NCBI GenBank assembly: GCA_023132435.1
Contig: JAGLYF010000165.1
Span: 1-32,524, forward strand
Origin: Calditrichia bacterium
Lineage (GTDB): Bacteria; Calditrichota; Calditrichia; JAJRVZ01
DNA: 32,524 nucleotides
Reading direction: 5' to 3'
Within the stretch, counting starts at the first letter, position 1, and each line of letters starts with the position of its first letter. Below the pieces are notes generated by a model. The model did no database searches, had not been told where the DNA came from, and saw nothing but the letters and a program-made list of their open reading frames with translations. The position numbers and the translations under genes were made by a program. Shown here piece by piece: positions 1-8,295 of the stretch.

Positions 1-26
1 CGCAAAATACGGTGTGATAATTTGGG

Positions 27-57
27 GGAAGTGTCATTTTTACACACTTCCTTTTTT
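27..57 (+). terminator. Rho-independent terminator upstream of pheS
   Basis: GGAAGTGT at 27-34 pairs perfectly with ACACTTCC at 44-51 across a 9-nt loop, and six T residues follow at 52-57. The hairpin lies between the window edge and pheS, so it should end or attenuate an upstream transcript. In many bacteria that upstream gene is rplT. A frame ending at TGA 15-17 (last codons Q-N-T-V) could be the tail of such a gene, but too little is present to name it. Its position just before a phenylalanyl-tRNA synthetase operon also leaves attenuation possible; no leader peptide is visible. Confidence 0.8.
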
Positions 58-74
58 AATTTTAAAGGTAAAGA

Positions 75-1079
75 ATGTTAGATCTGATTGAAAAACTTAA
101 AGAAAAATTTAAGAGTGATCTTTCACAGATCAAATCGCTCCCTGAAGTAGATAAACTCAAGATACAATATATGGGACGTAAGGGAGAAGTAGCAGATTTA
201 TTTGACCGTATGAAAGATTTAGCACCTGATGAACGACCACAGATCGGAAAATATCTTAATGAATTAAAATCCTATTTAAATACTGAAACAGAAAATTTAC
301 TATTCAGGTTGCAAAAGAAATCAACAGATTCACAATTGGATTTAACCTTACCGGGCAGAAAACCTTTTGTTGGTAGAAAACATCCCCTGACAAAAACTAT
401 GGATGAAATTAAATCCATTTTTTATGGTATGGGTTTTTCTGTAGAAGATGGACCGGAGATCGAGACAGATTATTATTGTTTTGAAGCACTTAATATGCCG
501 AAAAATCACCCGGCCCGGGATATGCAAGATACTTTGTACATTACGGATGATATCGTTCTGCGTACACATACCTCACCGGTCCAGGTGCGGGTGATGGAAA
601 AAACTCAGCCACCTGTCAGAATAATTGCCCCAGGCCGTGTTTACAGACGTGATACACCGGATGCCAGCCATTCACCATTCTTTCATCAGGTTGAGGGTCT
701 CGTCGTGGACAAAGGGATTTGTTTTGGGGATTTAAAAGGTGTTATTACCGCTTTTGCTCATAAAATGTTTGGTTCCGATATTAAAGTCCGTTTCCGCCCC
801 AGTTTTTTCCCGTTTACAGAACCTAGCGCAGAGTATGATTTCCTTTGCGTATTTTGCATGGGAAAAGGGTGCCGGGTATGTAAAAATACCGGTTGGGTGG
901 AGATTTCAGGCGCCGGAATGGTCGATCCCAATGTATTTAAGTATGTTAATTATGACTCAGAAAAATACACAGGCTATGCATTCGGTATGGGGGTCGACCG
1001 GATTGCCATGCTTAAATACGGCATTTACGATATTCGTCTCTTTTTTGAAAACGATTACAGGTTTCTCGAGCAATTTTAA
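75..1079 (+). CDS. pheS: Phenylalanyl-tRNA synthetase alpha subunit
   Basis: Catalytic alpha subunit of the cytoplasmic (alpha-beta)2 enzyme that charges tRNA-Phe. The 334-residue length is normal for bacterial PheS. An N-terminal coiled-coil tRNA-binding arm (about 1-85) is followed by the class II synthetase core, with the motif RRDTPDASHSPFFHQVEG, then RFRPSFFPFTEPSAEYD, and the C-terminal motif 3 region GMGVDRIAMLKYG. A Cys cluster (CVFC and CRVC, around residues 259-271) precedes TGWVEISGAGMVDPNVF; this metal-site-like insertion occurs in a subset of PheS proteins. The start ATG follows a modest AAAGGTAAAG ribosome-binding site. It is separated from pheT by a hairpin-rich spacer, and the two presumably share a transcript. 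Confidence 0.98.
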   Translation: MLDLIEKLKEKFKSDLSQIKSLPEVDKLKIQYMGRKGEVADLFDRMKDLAPDERPQIGKYLNELKSYLNTETENLLFRLQKKSTDSQLDLTLPGRKPFVGRKHPLTKTMDEIKSIFYGMGFSVEDGPEIETDYYCFEALNMPKNHPARDMQDTLYITDDIVLRTHTSPVQVRVMEKTQPPVRIIAPGRVYRRDTPDASHSPFFHQVEGLVVDKGICFGDLKGVITAFAHKMFGSDIKVRFRPSFFPFTEPSAEYDFLCVFCMGKGCRVCKNTGWVEISGAGMVDPNVFKYVNYDSEKYTGYAFGMGVDRIAMLKYGIYDIRLFFENDYRFLEQF

Positions 1080-1080
1080 A

Positions 1081-1157
1081 TAACCCACCACTTAATCCCC
1101 TCCCTTATACATAAGGGAGGGGAAATCCCCCGAGTACTCGGGGGATAGGGAGGGTTA
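1081..1157. repeat. Nested inverted-repeat element between pheS and pheT
   Basis: Two bases after the pheS stop is a 77-base block of nested palindromes. TAACCC (1081-1086) pairs with GGGTTA (1152-1157). Inside it a perfect 12-bp hairpin (1097-1108 with 1111-1122) is followed by a perfect 22-base palindrome centred on GAGTACTC (1125-1146). The core CCCGAGTACTCGGG recurs at 28203-28218, so this is probably a dispersed intergenic (REP/MITE-like) sequence. No T-tract follows, so it is not an evident intrinsic terminator. It may shape processing or stability of the pheS-pheT transcript. Confidence 0.7.
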
Positions 1158-1222
1158 ATATTTCGTTTCTTTCAGAAACAGATAAAAAATAAAGATAAAT
1201 TTAAAATCAAAAAAACAGATTT

Positions 1223-3607
1223 ATGAGAGTATCTTACAATTGGCTTAGGGATTATGTGAATTTTGATATATCACCCGATGAATTGGCTGAAAAACTAACG
1301 ATGGCCGGATTGGAAGTTGAAGAAGTTATTCCCCTTTTTCCAAAATTTGAGGGAATAATCGTCGGGCGTGTTCTTTCGGTTGAAAAGCATCCAAATGCTG
1401 ATAAACTGTCGCTATGCAGTGTTGACACGGGCAATGGACAATTGGAGGTGATATGTGGTGCCCCAAATGTTGCTGAGGGTCAGACTATTGCTTTCGCACC
1501 AATCGGTACAAAACTACCCAACGGATTAGTTATAAAAAAAGTTAAAATCCGGGGCATTGAATCCTCCGGAATGATTTGTTCTGAGCAGGAACTTGGTCTG
1601 GCAGAACATTCCGATGGTATCTGGGAGTTATCCTTAAACCTGGCGTTGGGCAAGGATTTGTATGAGCAACTTGAGAAGAATCAGGATTATGTCCTGGATA
1701 TATCGGTTACACCAAATCGTCCGGATGCGATGAGTATGGTCGGCGTTGCCCGGGATGTGGCTGCTATTTTATCTAAAAAATTGAAAAAACCGGATATTAA
1801 AAAATCAGAAATTTCAGAGAAGGCCTCTGATGTCGTATCGGTGACTATTAAAAATGCGGAAGGGTGTCCCCGATATGCGGCAAGAGTTATCCGAAAGGTT
1901 AAAATGGGTAATAGCCCTCAATGGATGGCTGAAAGACTTATTGCTGGAGGCTTCAGGCCCATTAACATCATTGTAGATATTACAAATTACGTATTACTCG
2001 AATTAGGGCAACCATTGCATGCCTTTGATTTGTCGCAGATTTCCGGTAATAGAATTGAAGTACGTGACTCATTAAAAAATGAAGAATTCACAACTCTGGA
2101 TGAGAAAGAAAGGAAACTTCCGCCAAATACGGTAATGATCTGCGATGCAGACAAACCTGTGGCCATTGGTGGTATAATGGGTGGAATAAACTCTGAGGTG
2201 TCTGAAACAACTACCGATATTCTGTTGGAAAGTGCCTATTTTAACCCGGTGCGTATCGGTGTCTCTTCAAAAAAATTAGGACTTCCTTCAGAAGCTTCCC
2301 AACGATTTGAGCGTGGCGTGGATCCAAATGGTATCCCATTTGCTTGCGACCGGGCAGCATTCCTAATAGCAGAACTGGCCGGTGGTGAAGTTCTTGAGGG
2401 GATTGTTGATGAATATCCAATAAAATATAATCCAAAAAAAATTGACGTACGGCTGGAAAGAATTAATCATCTGTTGGGCACACAATTAACTGAAAAGGAA
2501 ATAAGCGGAATCTTTTTCCGACTTGAGATCACATATCAGAAGGGAAAAGCAACTATTCCCACTTTTCGACCTGATCTCGAAAGGGAAGTCGATCTTATTG
2601 AGGAAATTGCACGTCTGATAAATTATGACAATATACCGGTAAAAGAGCAGACAAACATTGAATACGATGCGTCACAAAACCGTGATGAAATACTCCATCA
2701 ATTTTTAGAAAGTGAAATCAGGGAGCAGGGTTATTATGAAGTTTTAACAAACAGTATGGTTTCATCACGTGAACTGGAGAAAATTGAAAAAAATGATTTT
2801 ATAAAAATCATGAATCCCATAAGCGATGATATGAATATCATGCGTCGTTCGCTGATTCCCGGTCTGTTAAAGGTACTGGCATATAATCTCAATCGAAGCG
2901 CAACTGATTTGAGAATTTACGAGATGGGTCGGGTCTTTCATAGTTCAGATACGGAATCCGCAGATTCACAGCCGTATTATTTGAGTGGTATAATCCATGG
3001 TTCACGCAGAAATCAAGGTTGGTCAGAAAAGGCTTCTGCTGTTGATTTTTATGATATTAAGGGATCTGTTGAAGCGTATCTGAACAAAATATTCCTTGAC
3101 AATTTTGAATTTATTTTATATGATAAGACAGTATATTTTGATCAGGATCAGGTAATTGCAATCCGGGCCAAAAATCAGAATTTGGGATATTTTGGCCGGA
3201 TAAAACCGGAGATCGCCCAACGATTTGATGTAGACTCAGATGTATATGGCTTTGAATTTTCTGTTAATGCTATAAAAAATCGTATTAATCTGAATCAGCT
3301 CTTTGAGATGTATTCAAGATTTCCATTTGTCGAAAAAGATCTTGCCTTTATTGTATCAGATGAAATAAAAGCGGGAGAATTAGAGGATCTGATATATAAA
3401 GTTGGTAAACCGCTTGTCAATAAAGTTAATGTTTTTGATTTTTTCAAAGGGAAACAATTAGATGATACCAAAAAGAGCATCGCTTTTCGCATACGCTTCC
3501 AGTCTTCTGAGAGAACATTAAATGATAAGGAGGTTAGTAAGATATTCAATAAGATAATTAGTGATGCGGTAAAAAACTACAATGCAACATTGCGTGAATC
3601 GACATGA
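1223..3607 (+). CDS. pheT: Phenylalanyl-tRNA synthetase beta subunit
   Basis: Large subunit of the PheRS heterotetramer, needed for tRNA binding and for editing of mischarged Tyr-tRNA-Phe. At 794 residues it is the usual bacterial length. Visible domains in order are the N-terminal region (MRVSYNWLRDYV), an EMAP/OB-fold tRNA-binding domain at about 40-150 (VEKHPNADKLSLC, VICGAPNV), the B3/B4 editing region at about 210-390 (GGINSEVSE, SEASQRFERGVD), B5 at about 405-480, the catalytic-like core, and a C-terminal ferredoxin-fold anticodon-binding domain at about 700-794 (YSRFPFVEKDLAF). The start ATG has only a weak ribosome-binding site. The stop overlaps the next start as ATGA, indicating translational coupling to the small coiled-coil gene that follows. 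Confidence 0.97.
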   Translation: MRVSYNWLRDYVNFDISPDELAEKLTMAGLEVEEVIPLFPKFEGIIVGRVLSVEKHPNADKLSLCSVDTGNGQLEVICGAPNVAEGQTIAFAPIGTKLPNGLVIKKVKIRGIESSGMICSEQELGLAEHSDGIWELSLNLALGKDLYEQLEKNQDYVLDISVTPNRPDAMSMVGVARDVAAILSKKLKKPDIKKSEISEKASDVVSVTIKNAEGCPRYAARVIRKVKMGNSPQWMAERLIAGGFRPINIIVDITNYVLLELGQPLHAFDLSQISGNRIEVRDSLKNEEFTTLDEKERKLPPNTVMICDADKPVAIGGIMGGINSEVSETTTDILLESAYFNPVRIGVSSKKLGLPSEASQRFERGVDPNGIPFACDRAAFLIAELAGGEVLEGIVDEYPIKYNPKKIDVRLERINHLLGTQLTEKEISGIFFRLEITYQKGKATIPTFRPDLEREVDLIEEIARLINYDNIPVKEQTNIEYDASQNRDEILHQFLESEIREQGYYEVLTNSMVSSRELEKIEKNDFIKIMNPISDDMNIMRRSLIPGLLKVLAYNLNRSATDLRIYEMGRVFHSSDTESADSQPYYLSGIIHGSRRNQGWSEKASAVDFYDIKGSVEAYLNKIFLDNFEFILYDKTVYFDQDQVIAIRAKNQNLGYFGRIKPEIAQRFDVDSDVYGFEFSVNAIKNRINLNQLFEMYSRFPFVEKDLAFIVSDEIKAGELEDLIYKVGKPLVNKVNVFDFFKGKQLDDTKKSIAFRIRFQSSERTLNDKEVSKIFNKIISDAVKNYNATLREST

Positions 3608-3858
3608 GTTTAGAGCAATTCAACCGTTTACAACAATTAGTTAAGGAATCTGCGGACCTTATTGTCCGTTTGAAATTTGAAAATAACACACTAAGAGAAA
3701 AAAACGAAAAATTACAGGAAGAAGTAAAAGACGGCACAAATAAATCTGTTCAGAAACTAAAGCGCTTAAAGGCGGAAAATAGTTTACTGAAACAGCGACA
3801 GGAAAGAGTTACTTCCAGGCTTATGCATTTAAGAAACAAAGTAAAAAGCCTGACATAG
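3604..3858 (+). CDS. Small coiled-coil protein, ZapB-like by position
   Basis: An 84-residue, highly charged, probably entirely helical protein with heptad-like patterning (for example LKFENNTLREKNEKLQEEV). There is no signal peptide or membrane segment, so it should be cytoplasmic. Its ATG overlaps the pheT stop (ATGA) and zapA starts 28 bases after its stop, so all three are probably co-transcribed. Small coiled-coil proteins of this size next to zapA suggest a FtsZ-ring accessory factor analogous to ZapB, which partners ZapA in E. coli. That role is inferred from neighbourhood and secondary structure only. Sequence similarity among coiled coils is uninformative, so no gene symbol is given. 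Confidence 0.75.
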   Translation: MSLEQFNRLQQLVKESADLIVRLKFENNTLREKNEKLQEEVKDGTNKSVQKLKRLKAENSLLKQRQERVTSRLMHLRNKVKSLT

Positions 3859-3885
3859 GGTGTTGAGTCTTAATACAAGGATATA

Positions 3886-4173
3886 ATGCCAACAAATCAA
3901 TTAAGAGTAAATATTTTTGGCGCTGAGTACGTTCTGAAAGCGACTGAAAATCAGGAAGAACTTATAAAAATTGCTGAATATGTCGACCAAAAAATGAAAG
4001 AAATCGATAGGTCTCAGGCAATTAATTCAAATGTAAAAATAGCTATTTTAGCAGCATTGAATATCGCTGAAGAATTATTTCAGAATCAAAAATATCAAGA
4101 ACGTTTACTAGAGCAAGTAAATCACGAATCACAAAAACTTAATCGTTCTTTGCAAGATGTAATAGATCTTTAA
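3886..4173 (+). CDS. zapA: Cell division protein ZapA
   Basis: A 95-residue ZapA-family protein, which binds FtsZ and promotes bundling of protofilaments at the division ring. The N-terminal beta-hairpin signature (VNIFGAEYVLKATENQEEL) leads to VDQKMKEI and the conserved helix IAILAALNIAEELF, followed by a C-terminal coiled-coil tail (about 64-95) used for tetramerisation. The length is typical. It follows the small coiled-coil gene, and a 6S RNA begins within about 25 bases of its stop. The zapA-6S RNA order is also known in E. coli (zapA-ssrS) and in other bacteria, which supports both calls. Confidence 0.92.
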   Translation: MPTNQLRVNIFGAEYVLKATENQEELIKIAEYVDQKMKEIDRSQAINSNVKIAILAALNIAEELFQNQKYQERLLEQVNHESQKLNRSLQDVIDL

Positions 4174-4196
4174 AACGACAAACGGCATTTAGCACT

Positions 4197-4372
4197 GCCC
4201 TGTATCTAAACGTGGTGCTTATTTAAGAACCAACACCTTTAAACAGGGAGCTCGGCTCTGGGCGGCAAATGTATGCCCCATGAGGGGAAACGTGACCCGT
4301 TCAGGAGGGTACCCATCATACTGGAAACAGGTTCAAAAATGGCATTTCACGTTTAATACAGGGCTTTTTTTT
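4197..4372 (+). ncRNA. ssrS: 6S RNA (RNA polymerase regulator)
   Basis: The gap between zapA and rny folds into one long hairpin, as 6S RNA does. The 18-base arm at 4197-4214 (GCCCTGTATCTAAACGTG) pairs with 4348-4364 with a single unpaired base. It closes a roughly 168-nt RNA of the usual 6S length, and eight T residues at 4365-4372 follow as an intrinsic terminator. Inside, GGTG/CACC (about 4214-4236) can form the small side hairpin seen in the 6S central bubble, and several GC-rich stems (4255-4315) can form the terminal arm. 6S RNA mimics an open promoter and sequesters housekeeping holoenzyme in slow growth. Evidence is structure, length, terminator and the zapA neighbour; a covariance search would be decisive. 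Confidence 0.82.
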
Positions 4373-4408
4373 GTTGGAATTCTAAATGAACAGGGGGCAG
4401 GAGGAAGA

Positions 4409-5965
4409 ATGTTTTTAACACTTCTGATAACTATCGTTATTACTTCGATCATTTTTTTAGTAATAGGATGGATTCTAAATTCTTCATTTGGTAAAAAATC
4501 TTTAAAAAGCGCAAAAGAAAAAGAAAATGAGATCATTGAAAATGCGAAAATTGAAGCAGAAAATGAAAAAAAAGAAAAACGTCTCGAAGTGGATGAAGAA
4601 TTTTATAATCTCAAACAAAATCTCGAAGAGGAATTTCGCAACAAAAAAAGATCTCTACAAAAGGAAGAACAACGACTGAATGAAAAAGATACGAATATCG
4701 ATCGTAAATCAGATTTTATTGCTAAAAAAGAACAGGAACTGAATGTTTTAGAAAAAAACTTAAAGATTCAGGATGAACAGAATTTACAGCGACAAGAAAA
4801 ATTAAAGACAATCATTGATGATCAAAATCAGATTCTGGAGAAAATTGCCGGATTGACTGCAGTCGAAGCAAAAAAAGTACTGATGGATAATCTGATCGAG
4901 GATGCGAGAAAAAGCGCAGCAAAGACAATTAAAAACGTTGTGGAAGAAGCAAAAGCAGAAGCAAAAAATCAATCAAAAAATATTATAATTTCCGCGATGC
5001 AGCAGTCCGGTGTGGATATGGCGATCGAGTCCACTGTCTCAACTGTTTTGCTCTCCGCTGATGATATGAAGGGACGGATTATCGGACGCGAGGGAAGAAA
5101 CATACGCGCCTTTGAAATTGTCACCGGGGTGGACGTGATTGTTGACGATACGCCTGGTTCGATTATATTAAGTGCTTTTGATCCAATGCGTCGTGAAATT
5201 GCCCGGATCGTAATGGAAAAACTTGTCACTGATGGAAGAATACATCCGGGTCGGATAGAAGATATGTATGAGAAGATCAAAAGCGAAATGGATGAGTATA
5301 TAAGGGAATTGGGTGAACAGGCCCTTCTCGAATGTGGGGTCCATGGTGTTCACCAGGAATTGGTCTATCTGTTAGGAAAATTGAGATTTAGAACCAGTTT
5401 TGGTCAAAACGTTCTCCAGCATTCAAAGGAAGTAGCTGCAATTTCAGGTATCGCTGCTGCTGAATTAGGATTAGATGTTAATCTGGCCACACGGGCTGGT
5501 ATATTACATGATATCGGGCGGGGAACAGAAAAATCAACAGATACAAACCATGCTGAAATAGGGGCTGATATAGCGAAAAAATTTAATGAAAGTGAAATTA
5601 TCCAGAATGCGATCGCTGCTCATCATAGTACTGTAGAACCTAATTCTGCGGTAGGAGTGATTGTCCAAATCGCCAATGAATTGAGCAAAGCCAGACCAGG
5701 TGCCCGAAGAGAGGCTGTGGAGAATTTTATCAATCGTATGCGACAGATGGAAGCAATCGCCGAATCTTTTGATGGTGTACACCACTCATATGCCATTCAA
5801 GCCGGTAAAGAGATCCGGATTATTGTTTCTCATGAAAAAGTCGATGATATGACACTGCATCAACTTGCCCTGGATATAGCAAAAAAGATAGAAGAGGAAA
5901 TTGAATACCCCGGTCAAATTAAAGTTGTGGTTATACGGGAATTTAGAGGCGTAGATTATGCCTAA
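4409..5965 (+). CDS. rny: Ribonuclease Y
   Basis: Membrane-anchored endoribonuclease that starts decay of many mRNAs. The frame is open upstream to 4280, but that stretch is the 6S RNA. The start at 4409 is preferred because it follows GGAGGAAG, begins directly with the expected transmembrane anchor (MFLTLLITIVITSIIFLVIG) and gives 518 residues, close to the roughly 520 of B. subtilis RNase Y. A long charged coiled coil spans about 30-190. It is followed by a KH RNA-binding domain (GRIIGREG at about 222-229) and an HD phosphohydrolase domain with the metal-binding HD at about 367-368 (AGILHDIGRG), then AHH. Its stop overlaps the folD region, so the two are probably one transcript. Confidence 0.95.
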   Translation: MFLTLLITIVITSIIFLVIGWILNSSFGKKSLKSAKEKENEIIENAKIEAENEKKEKRLEVDEEFYNLKQNLEEEFRNKKRSLQKEEQRLNEKDTNIDRKSDFIAKKEQELNVLEKNLKIQDEQNLQRQEKLKTIIDDQNQILEKIAGLTAVEAKKVLMDNLIEDARKSAAKTIKNVVEEAKAEAKNQSKNIIISAMQQSGVDMAIESTVSTVLLSADDMKGRIIGREGRNIRAFEIVTGVDVIVDDTPGSIILSAFDPMRREIARIVMEKLVTDGRIHPGRIEDMYEKIKSEMDEYIRELGEQALLECGVHGVHQELVYLLGKLRFRTSFGQNVLQHSKEVAAISGIAAAELGLDVNLATRAGILHDIGRGTEKSTDTNHAEIGADIAKKFNESEIIQNAIAAHHSTVEPNSAVGVIVQIANELSKARPGARREAVENFINRMRQMEAIAESFDGVHHSYAIQAGKEIRIIVSHEKVDDMTLHQLALDIAKKIEEEIEYPGQIKVVVIREFRGVDYA

Positions 5966-5975
5966 AGGAGACAGG

Positions 5976-6863
5976 ATGAATCAGGAAGATAAACTGATTG
6001 ATGGCAAGATCGTCAGCAATCAAGTTAAAGAAGAAGTCAGGGAAGAAACTGAAAAACTAATCGCCAGGGGTATCAAACCCGGTTTGATTGTTGTTTTAGT
6101 AGGAGAAGATCCTGCCTCAGCTGTTTATGTGCGTAATAAAAGTAAGGCCTGCGAGAAGGCAGGTATTGTGTCAGAAACGATAAAATTACCTGAAGATACA
6201 AGTGAGGAAGATCTTTTAAATCTGATTGAACAATTAAATAAAGACCCTCAATATCATGGTATCCTCGTTCAATTGCCTCTTCCTGATCATATTAATGAAA
6301 CAAAAGTGATCGAGCTTATAAATCCCTTAAAGGATGTGGATTGTTTTCATCCGGTTAATGTTGGAAAATTGGTAAGCGGCCAGCCTTATGTTCTACCCTG
6401 CACACCGGCAGGTATCTTAAGACTCTTACAGGCCAATGATATAAGTACAGAAGGAAAACATGTGGTAATCATTGGGCGAAGTAATATTGTCGGTAAACCG
6501 TTAGCCAATCTTCTGATACAAAAATCTCCGCAGGCAAATTCTACTGTAACAGTTGTTCACAGTCGAACCAAAAATATCGCCCATTATACGCGACAGGCTG
6601 ATATCTTAATCGCGGCGATGGGTACGGCTAATTTTGTGACTGAAGATATGATTAAAGAGAATGTAGTAATAATCGACGTAGGTATAAATCGCGTCTCAGC
6701 CGATAATGAAAAAGGGTATATTTTAGCAGGAGATGTTGATTTCAACAACGTTTTACCAAAAGTTTCAAAGATAACACCAGTTCCGGGAGGAGTGGGGCCG
6801 ATGACCATCGCCATGCTTCTCAAGAATACACTGGCTGCGGCTGAATATCAAGAAAGTAAATAA
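5976..6863 (+). CDS. folD: Methylenetetrahydrofolate dehydrogenase/cyclohydrolase
   Basis: Bifunctional cytoplasmic enzyme interconverting 5,10-methylene-, methenyl- and 10-formyl-tetrahydrofolate, the last being a one-carbon donor for purine synthesis. The family signatures are present: YVRNKSKACEKAGI with the catalytic Lys, GILVQLPLP, the nucleotide-binding VVIIGRSNIVGKPLANLL, and PVPGGVGPMTIAML near the C terminus. An upstream in-frame ATG at 5958 overlaps rny. The ATG at 5976 is preferred because AAAGGAG lies 5 bases before it and MNQEDKLIDGK matches the usual FolD N terminus, giving 295 residues. It fits with the purine genes further downstream in the window, though they are in a separate cluster. 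Confidence 0.96.
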   Translation: MNQEDKLIDGKIVSNQVKEEVREETEKLIARGIKPGLIVVLVGEDPASAVYVRNKSKACEKAGIVSETIKLPEDTSEEDLLNLIEQLNKDPQYHGILVQLPLPDHINETKVIELINPLKDVDCFHPVNVGKLVSGQPYVLPCTPAGILRLLQANDISTEGKHVVIIGRSNIVGKPLANLLIQKSPQANSTVTVVHSRTKNIAHYTRQADILIAAMGTANFVTEDMIKENVVIIDVGINRVSADNEKGYILAGDVDFNNVLPKVSKITPVPGGVGPMTIAMLLKNTLAAAEYQESK

Positions 6864-6870
6864 TTAATTT

Positions 6871-6898
6871 ATCTTTATAGAGAATAAACTATAAAGAT
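6871..6898. other. AT-rich hairpin after folD
   Basis: ATCTTTATAG (6871-6880) is perfectly inverted as CTATAAAGAT (6889-6898) around an 8-base loop, immediately after the folD stop. There is no following T-tract and the stem is AT-rich, so termination is possible but not well supported. The rest of the 136-base gap before the next gene shows nothing recognisable. Confidence 0.4.
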
Positions 6899-6999
6899 TG
6901 ATTAGCTTCAATATTTTTACGATCTTCACAAAAATCCGGAACTAAAACAGAAAATTTTTGTAAATTTTATTAACAGTAGTCATAAAAGGTAATTATTTA

Positions 7000-7329
7000 A
7001 TGACTGACTTTCTTCTTATAGCACTTCTGATTTTTTTTGCAATTCAGGTGGTAACATTTCTTAAAATCGTTTCCATTATCGGACAGATGAATAAATTACT
7101 ATTTGAAGTGAGACTTCTGTTTAAACACAGTGGTATATTTTTCCAACCACAGAAAAATAAAGTCATTAAATCAAATTCCTGTCAGTACTGTAAATATCGT
7201 AGGTCATTTATCCAGTTAACGGATGAAGAGAGTAAAGATAATTTTTATTATAAATGTAAAAAACATGATATAGAAATTTCACTCTCAGATTCTTGCGCCC
7301 AATTTCAAAGGGATTATAGACAGGTCTAA
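7000..7329 (+). CDS. Small membrane protein with a Cys/His cluster
   Basis: A 109-residue protein of unknown function. A hydrophobic N terminus (about 4-30) looks like a single membrane anchor. The C-terminal half is soluble, with C-x2-C (CQYC), then C, H and C residues (CKKHD, SDSC), which could bind a metal such as zinc, although the spacing does not match a named zinc ribbon. It ends three bases before the DUF58 gene, so the two are likely co-expressed. No family was recognised. Codon use and base composition look like the neighbours. Confidence 0.7.
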   Translation: MTDFLLIALLIFFAIQVVTFLKIVSIIGQMNKLLFEVRLLFKHSGIFFQPQKNKVIKSNSCQYCKYRRSFIQLTDEESKDNFYYKCKKHDIEISLSDSCAQFQRDYRQV

Positions 7330-7332
7330 GGT

Positions 7333-8235
7333 TTGAACCAAGTTTCTTTATTTAAAAAATATCTAGATCCCGCCGTTCTGAGCAATATTAATAATTTAGA
7401 ATTACGAGCCAGGTTGGTTGTTGAAGGATTTATTACCGGGCTTCATAAAAGTCCATTCCACGGTTTCAGTGTTGAATTCTCGCAACATCGTCCCTATAAT
7501 TATGGTGATAATCTGAGATATATTGATTGGAAGGTATTTGGCCGCACAGACCGGTTCTTCATAAAACAGTTTGAAGAAGAGACAAATTTGAAAGCTTATA
7601 TTCTTCTGGATGTAAGCAAATCAATGACTTTTCGCACAACATCAGTTTCCAAACTTAATTATGGCAAAAACCTAGCGGCGGCTATGTCCTACCTTATGCT
7701 TCTACAACGCGATGCAGTAGGACTATCCTTATTTGACTCGCAAATACAGAAAATTTTACCTCCTCGCTCAGTCTCTTCTTATCTTCAGCCAATTTTAACA
7801 GAATTAGATACCATACAGGCAGGAAAAGACACGGATATCGGAGGAATTCTTCACACAATGTCGGAGAGATTAAAACGCAGAGGGTTAATTATTCTAATTT
7901 CAGACCTCTATGATGATCCCGGAAATGTACTTTCCGGTTTGCGGCATTTTCGGTATAACCAACACGAAGTCCTGGTTTTTCATCTGCTTGATCCGGCTGA
8001 ATTGAGTTTTGATTTTGAAGGTGATATCGAATTTGAGGATTTAGAATCCGGAGAAAAAATCAGAACATATCCATGGTATATTCGTCAGGAATATATTGAA
8101 GCTGTTAAAAAATTCGAGCAAAGTTATCGCCGTCAGTGTCGGGAGTATCTGATTGATTATCATTTACTTACGACAGACCAAACACTGGATCTGGCTTTAA
8201 TGGAGTACATGATCAAAAGAAAAAAACTTGGATAG
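7333..8235 (+). CDS. DUF58 domain protein (vWA-like)
   Basis: A 300-residue cytoplasmic DUF58 protein. It shows the family hallmarks LRARLVVEGFITGLHKSPFHGFSVEFSQHRPY, GDNLRYIDWKVFGRTDRFFIKQFEEETN and the vWA-like metal-site strand LLDVSKSM (DxSxS-type), followed later by LIILISDLYDD. Members usually sit beside a MoxR AAA+ ATPase and are thought to act in MoxR-linked maturation or stress pathways; no MoxR gene lies in this window. The start is TTG at 7333, three bases after the upstream stop, with only a weak AAGG before it; no better in-frame start precedes the conserved region. The substrate is unknown. Confidence 0.9.
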   Translation: MNQVSLFKKYLDPAVLSNINNLELRARLVVEGFITGLHKSPFHGFSVEFSQHRPYNYGDNLRYIDWKVFGRTDRFFIKQFEEETNLKAYILLDVSKSMTFRTTSVSKLNYGKNLAAAMSYLMLLQRDAVGLSLFDSQIQKILPPRSVSSYLQPILTELDTIQAGKDTDIGGILHTMSERLKRRGLIILISDLYDDPGNVLSGLRHFRYNQHEVLVFHLLDPAELSFDFEGDIEFEDLESGEKIRTYPWYIRQEYIEAVKKFEQSYRRQCREYLIDYHLLTTDQTLDLALMEYMIKRKKLG

Positions 8236-8250
8236 AATTATTTGAGATTT

Positions 8251-8286
8251 GTGATTTGTTATACGTGATTTGTTATACGTGATTTT
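8251..8286. repeat. Short tandem repeat, 14-bp unit
   Basis: GTGATTTGTTATAC occurs twice head to tail (8251-8264 and 8265-8278), followed by a partial third copy (GTGATTTT). It lies in the gap between two convergent genes, where slippage would be neutral. No function is apparent. Confidence 0.75.
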
Positions 8287-8295
8287 CGAATTGTA

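Noticed and set aside
739-1083. 114-residue open frame overlapping pheS
   Set aside because: It is an out-of-frame shadow of a strongly conserved gene, with no family resemblance or ribosome-binding site.
4280-4408. N-terminal extension of RNase Y by 43 residues
   Set aside because: The stretch is the 6S RNA and its terminator. The ATG at 4409 has a ribosome-binding site, starts at the membrane anchor and gives the family length.
8236-8295. CRISPR-like repeat
   Set aside because: Only two full 14-bp units occur with no spacers between them, so this is a simple tandem repeat.
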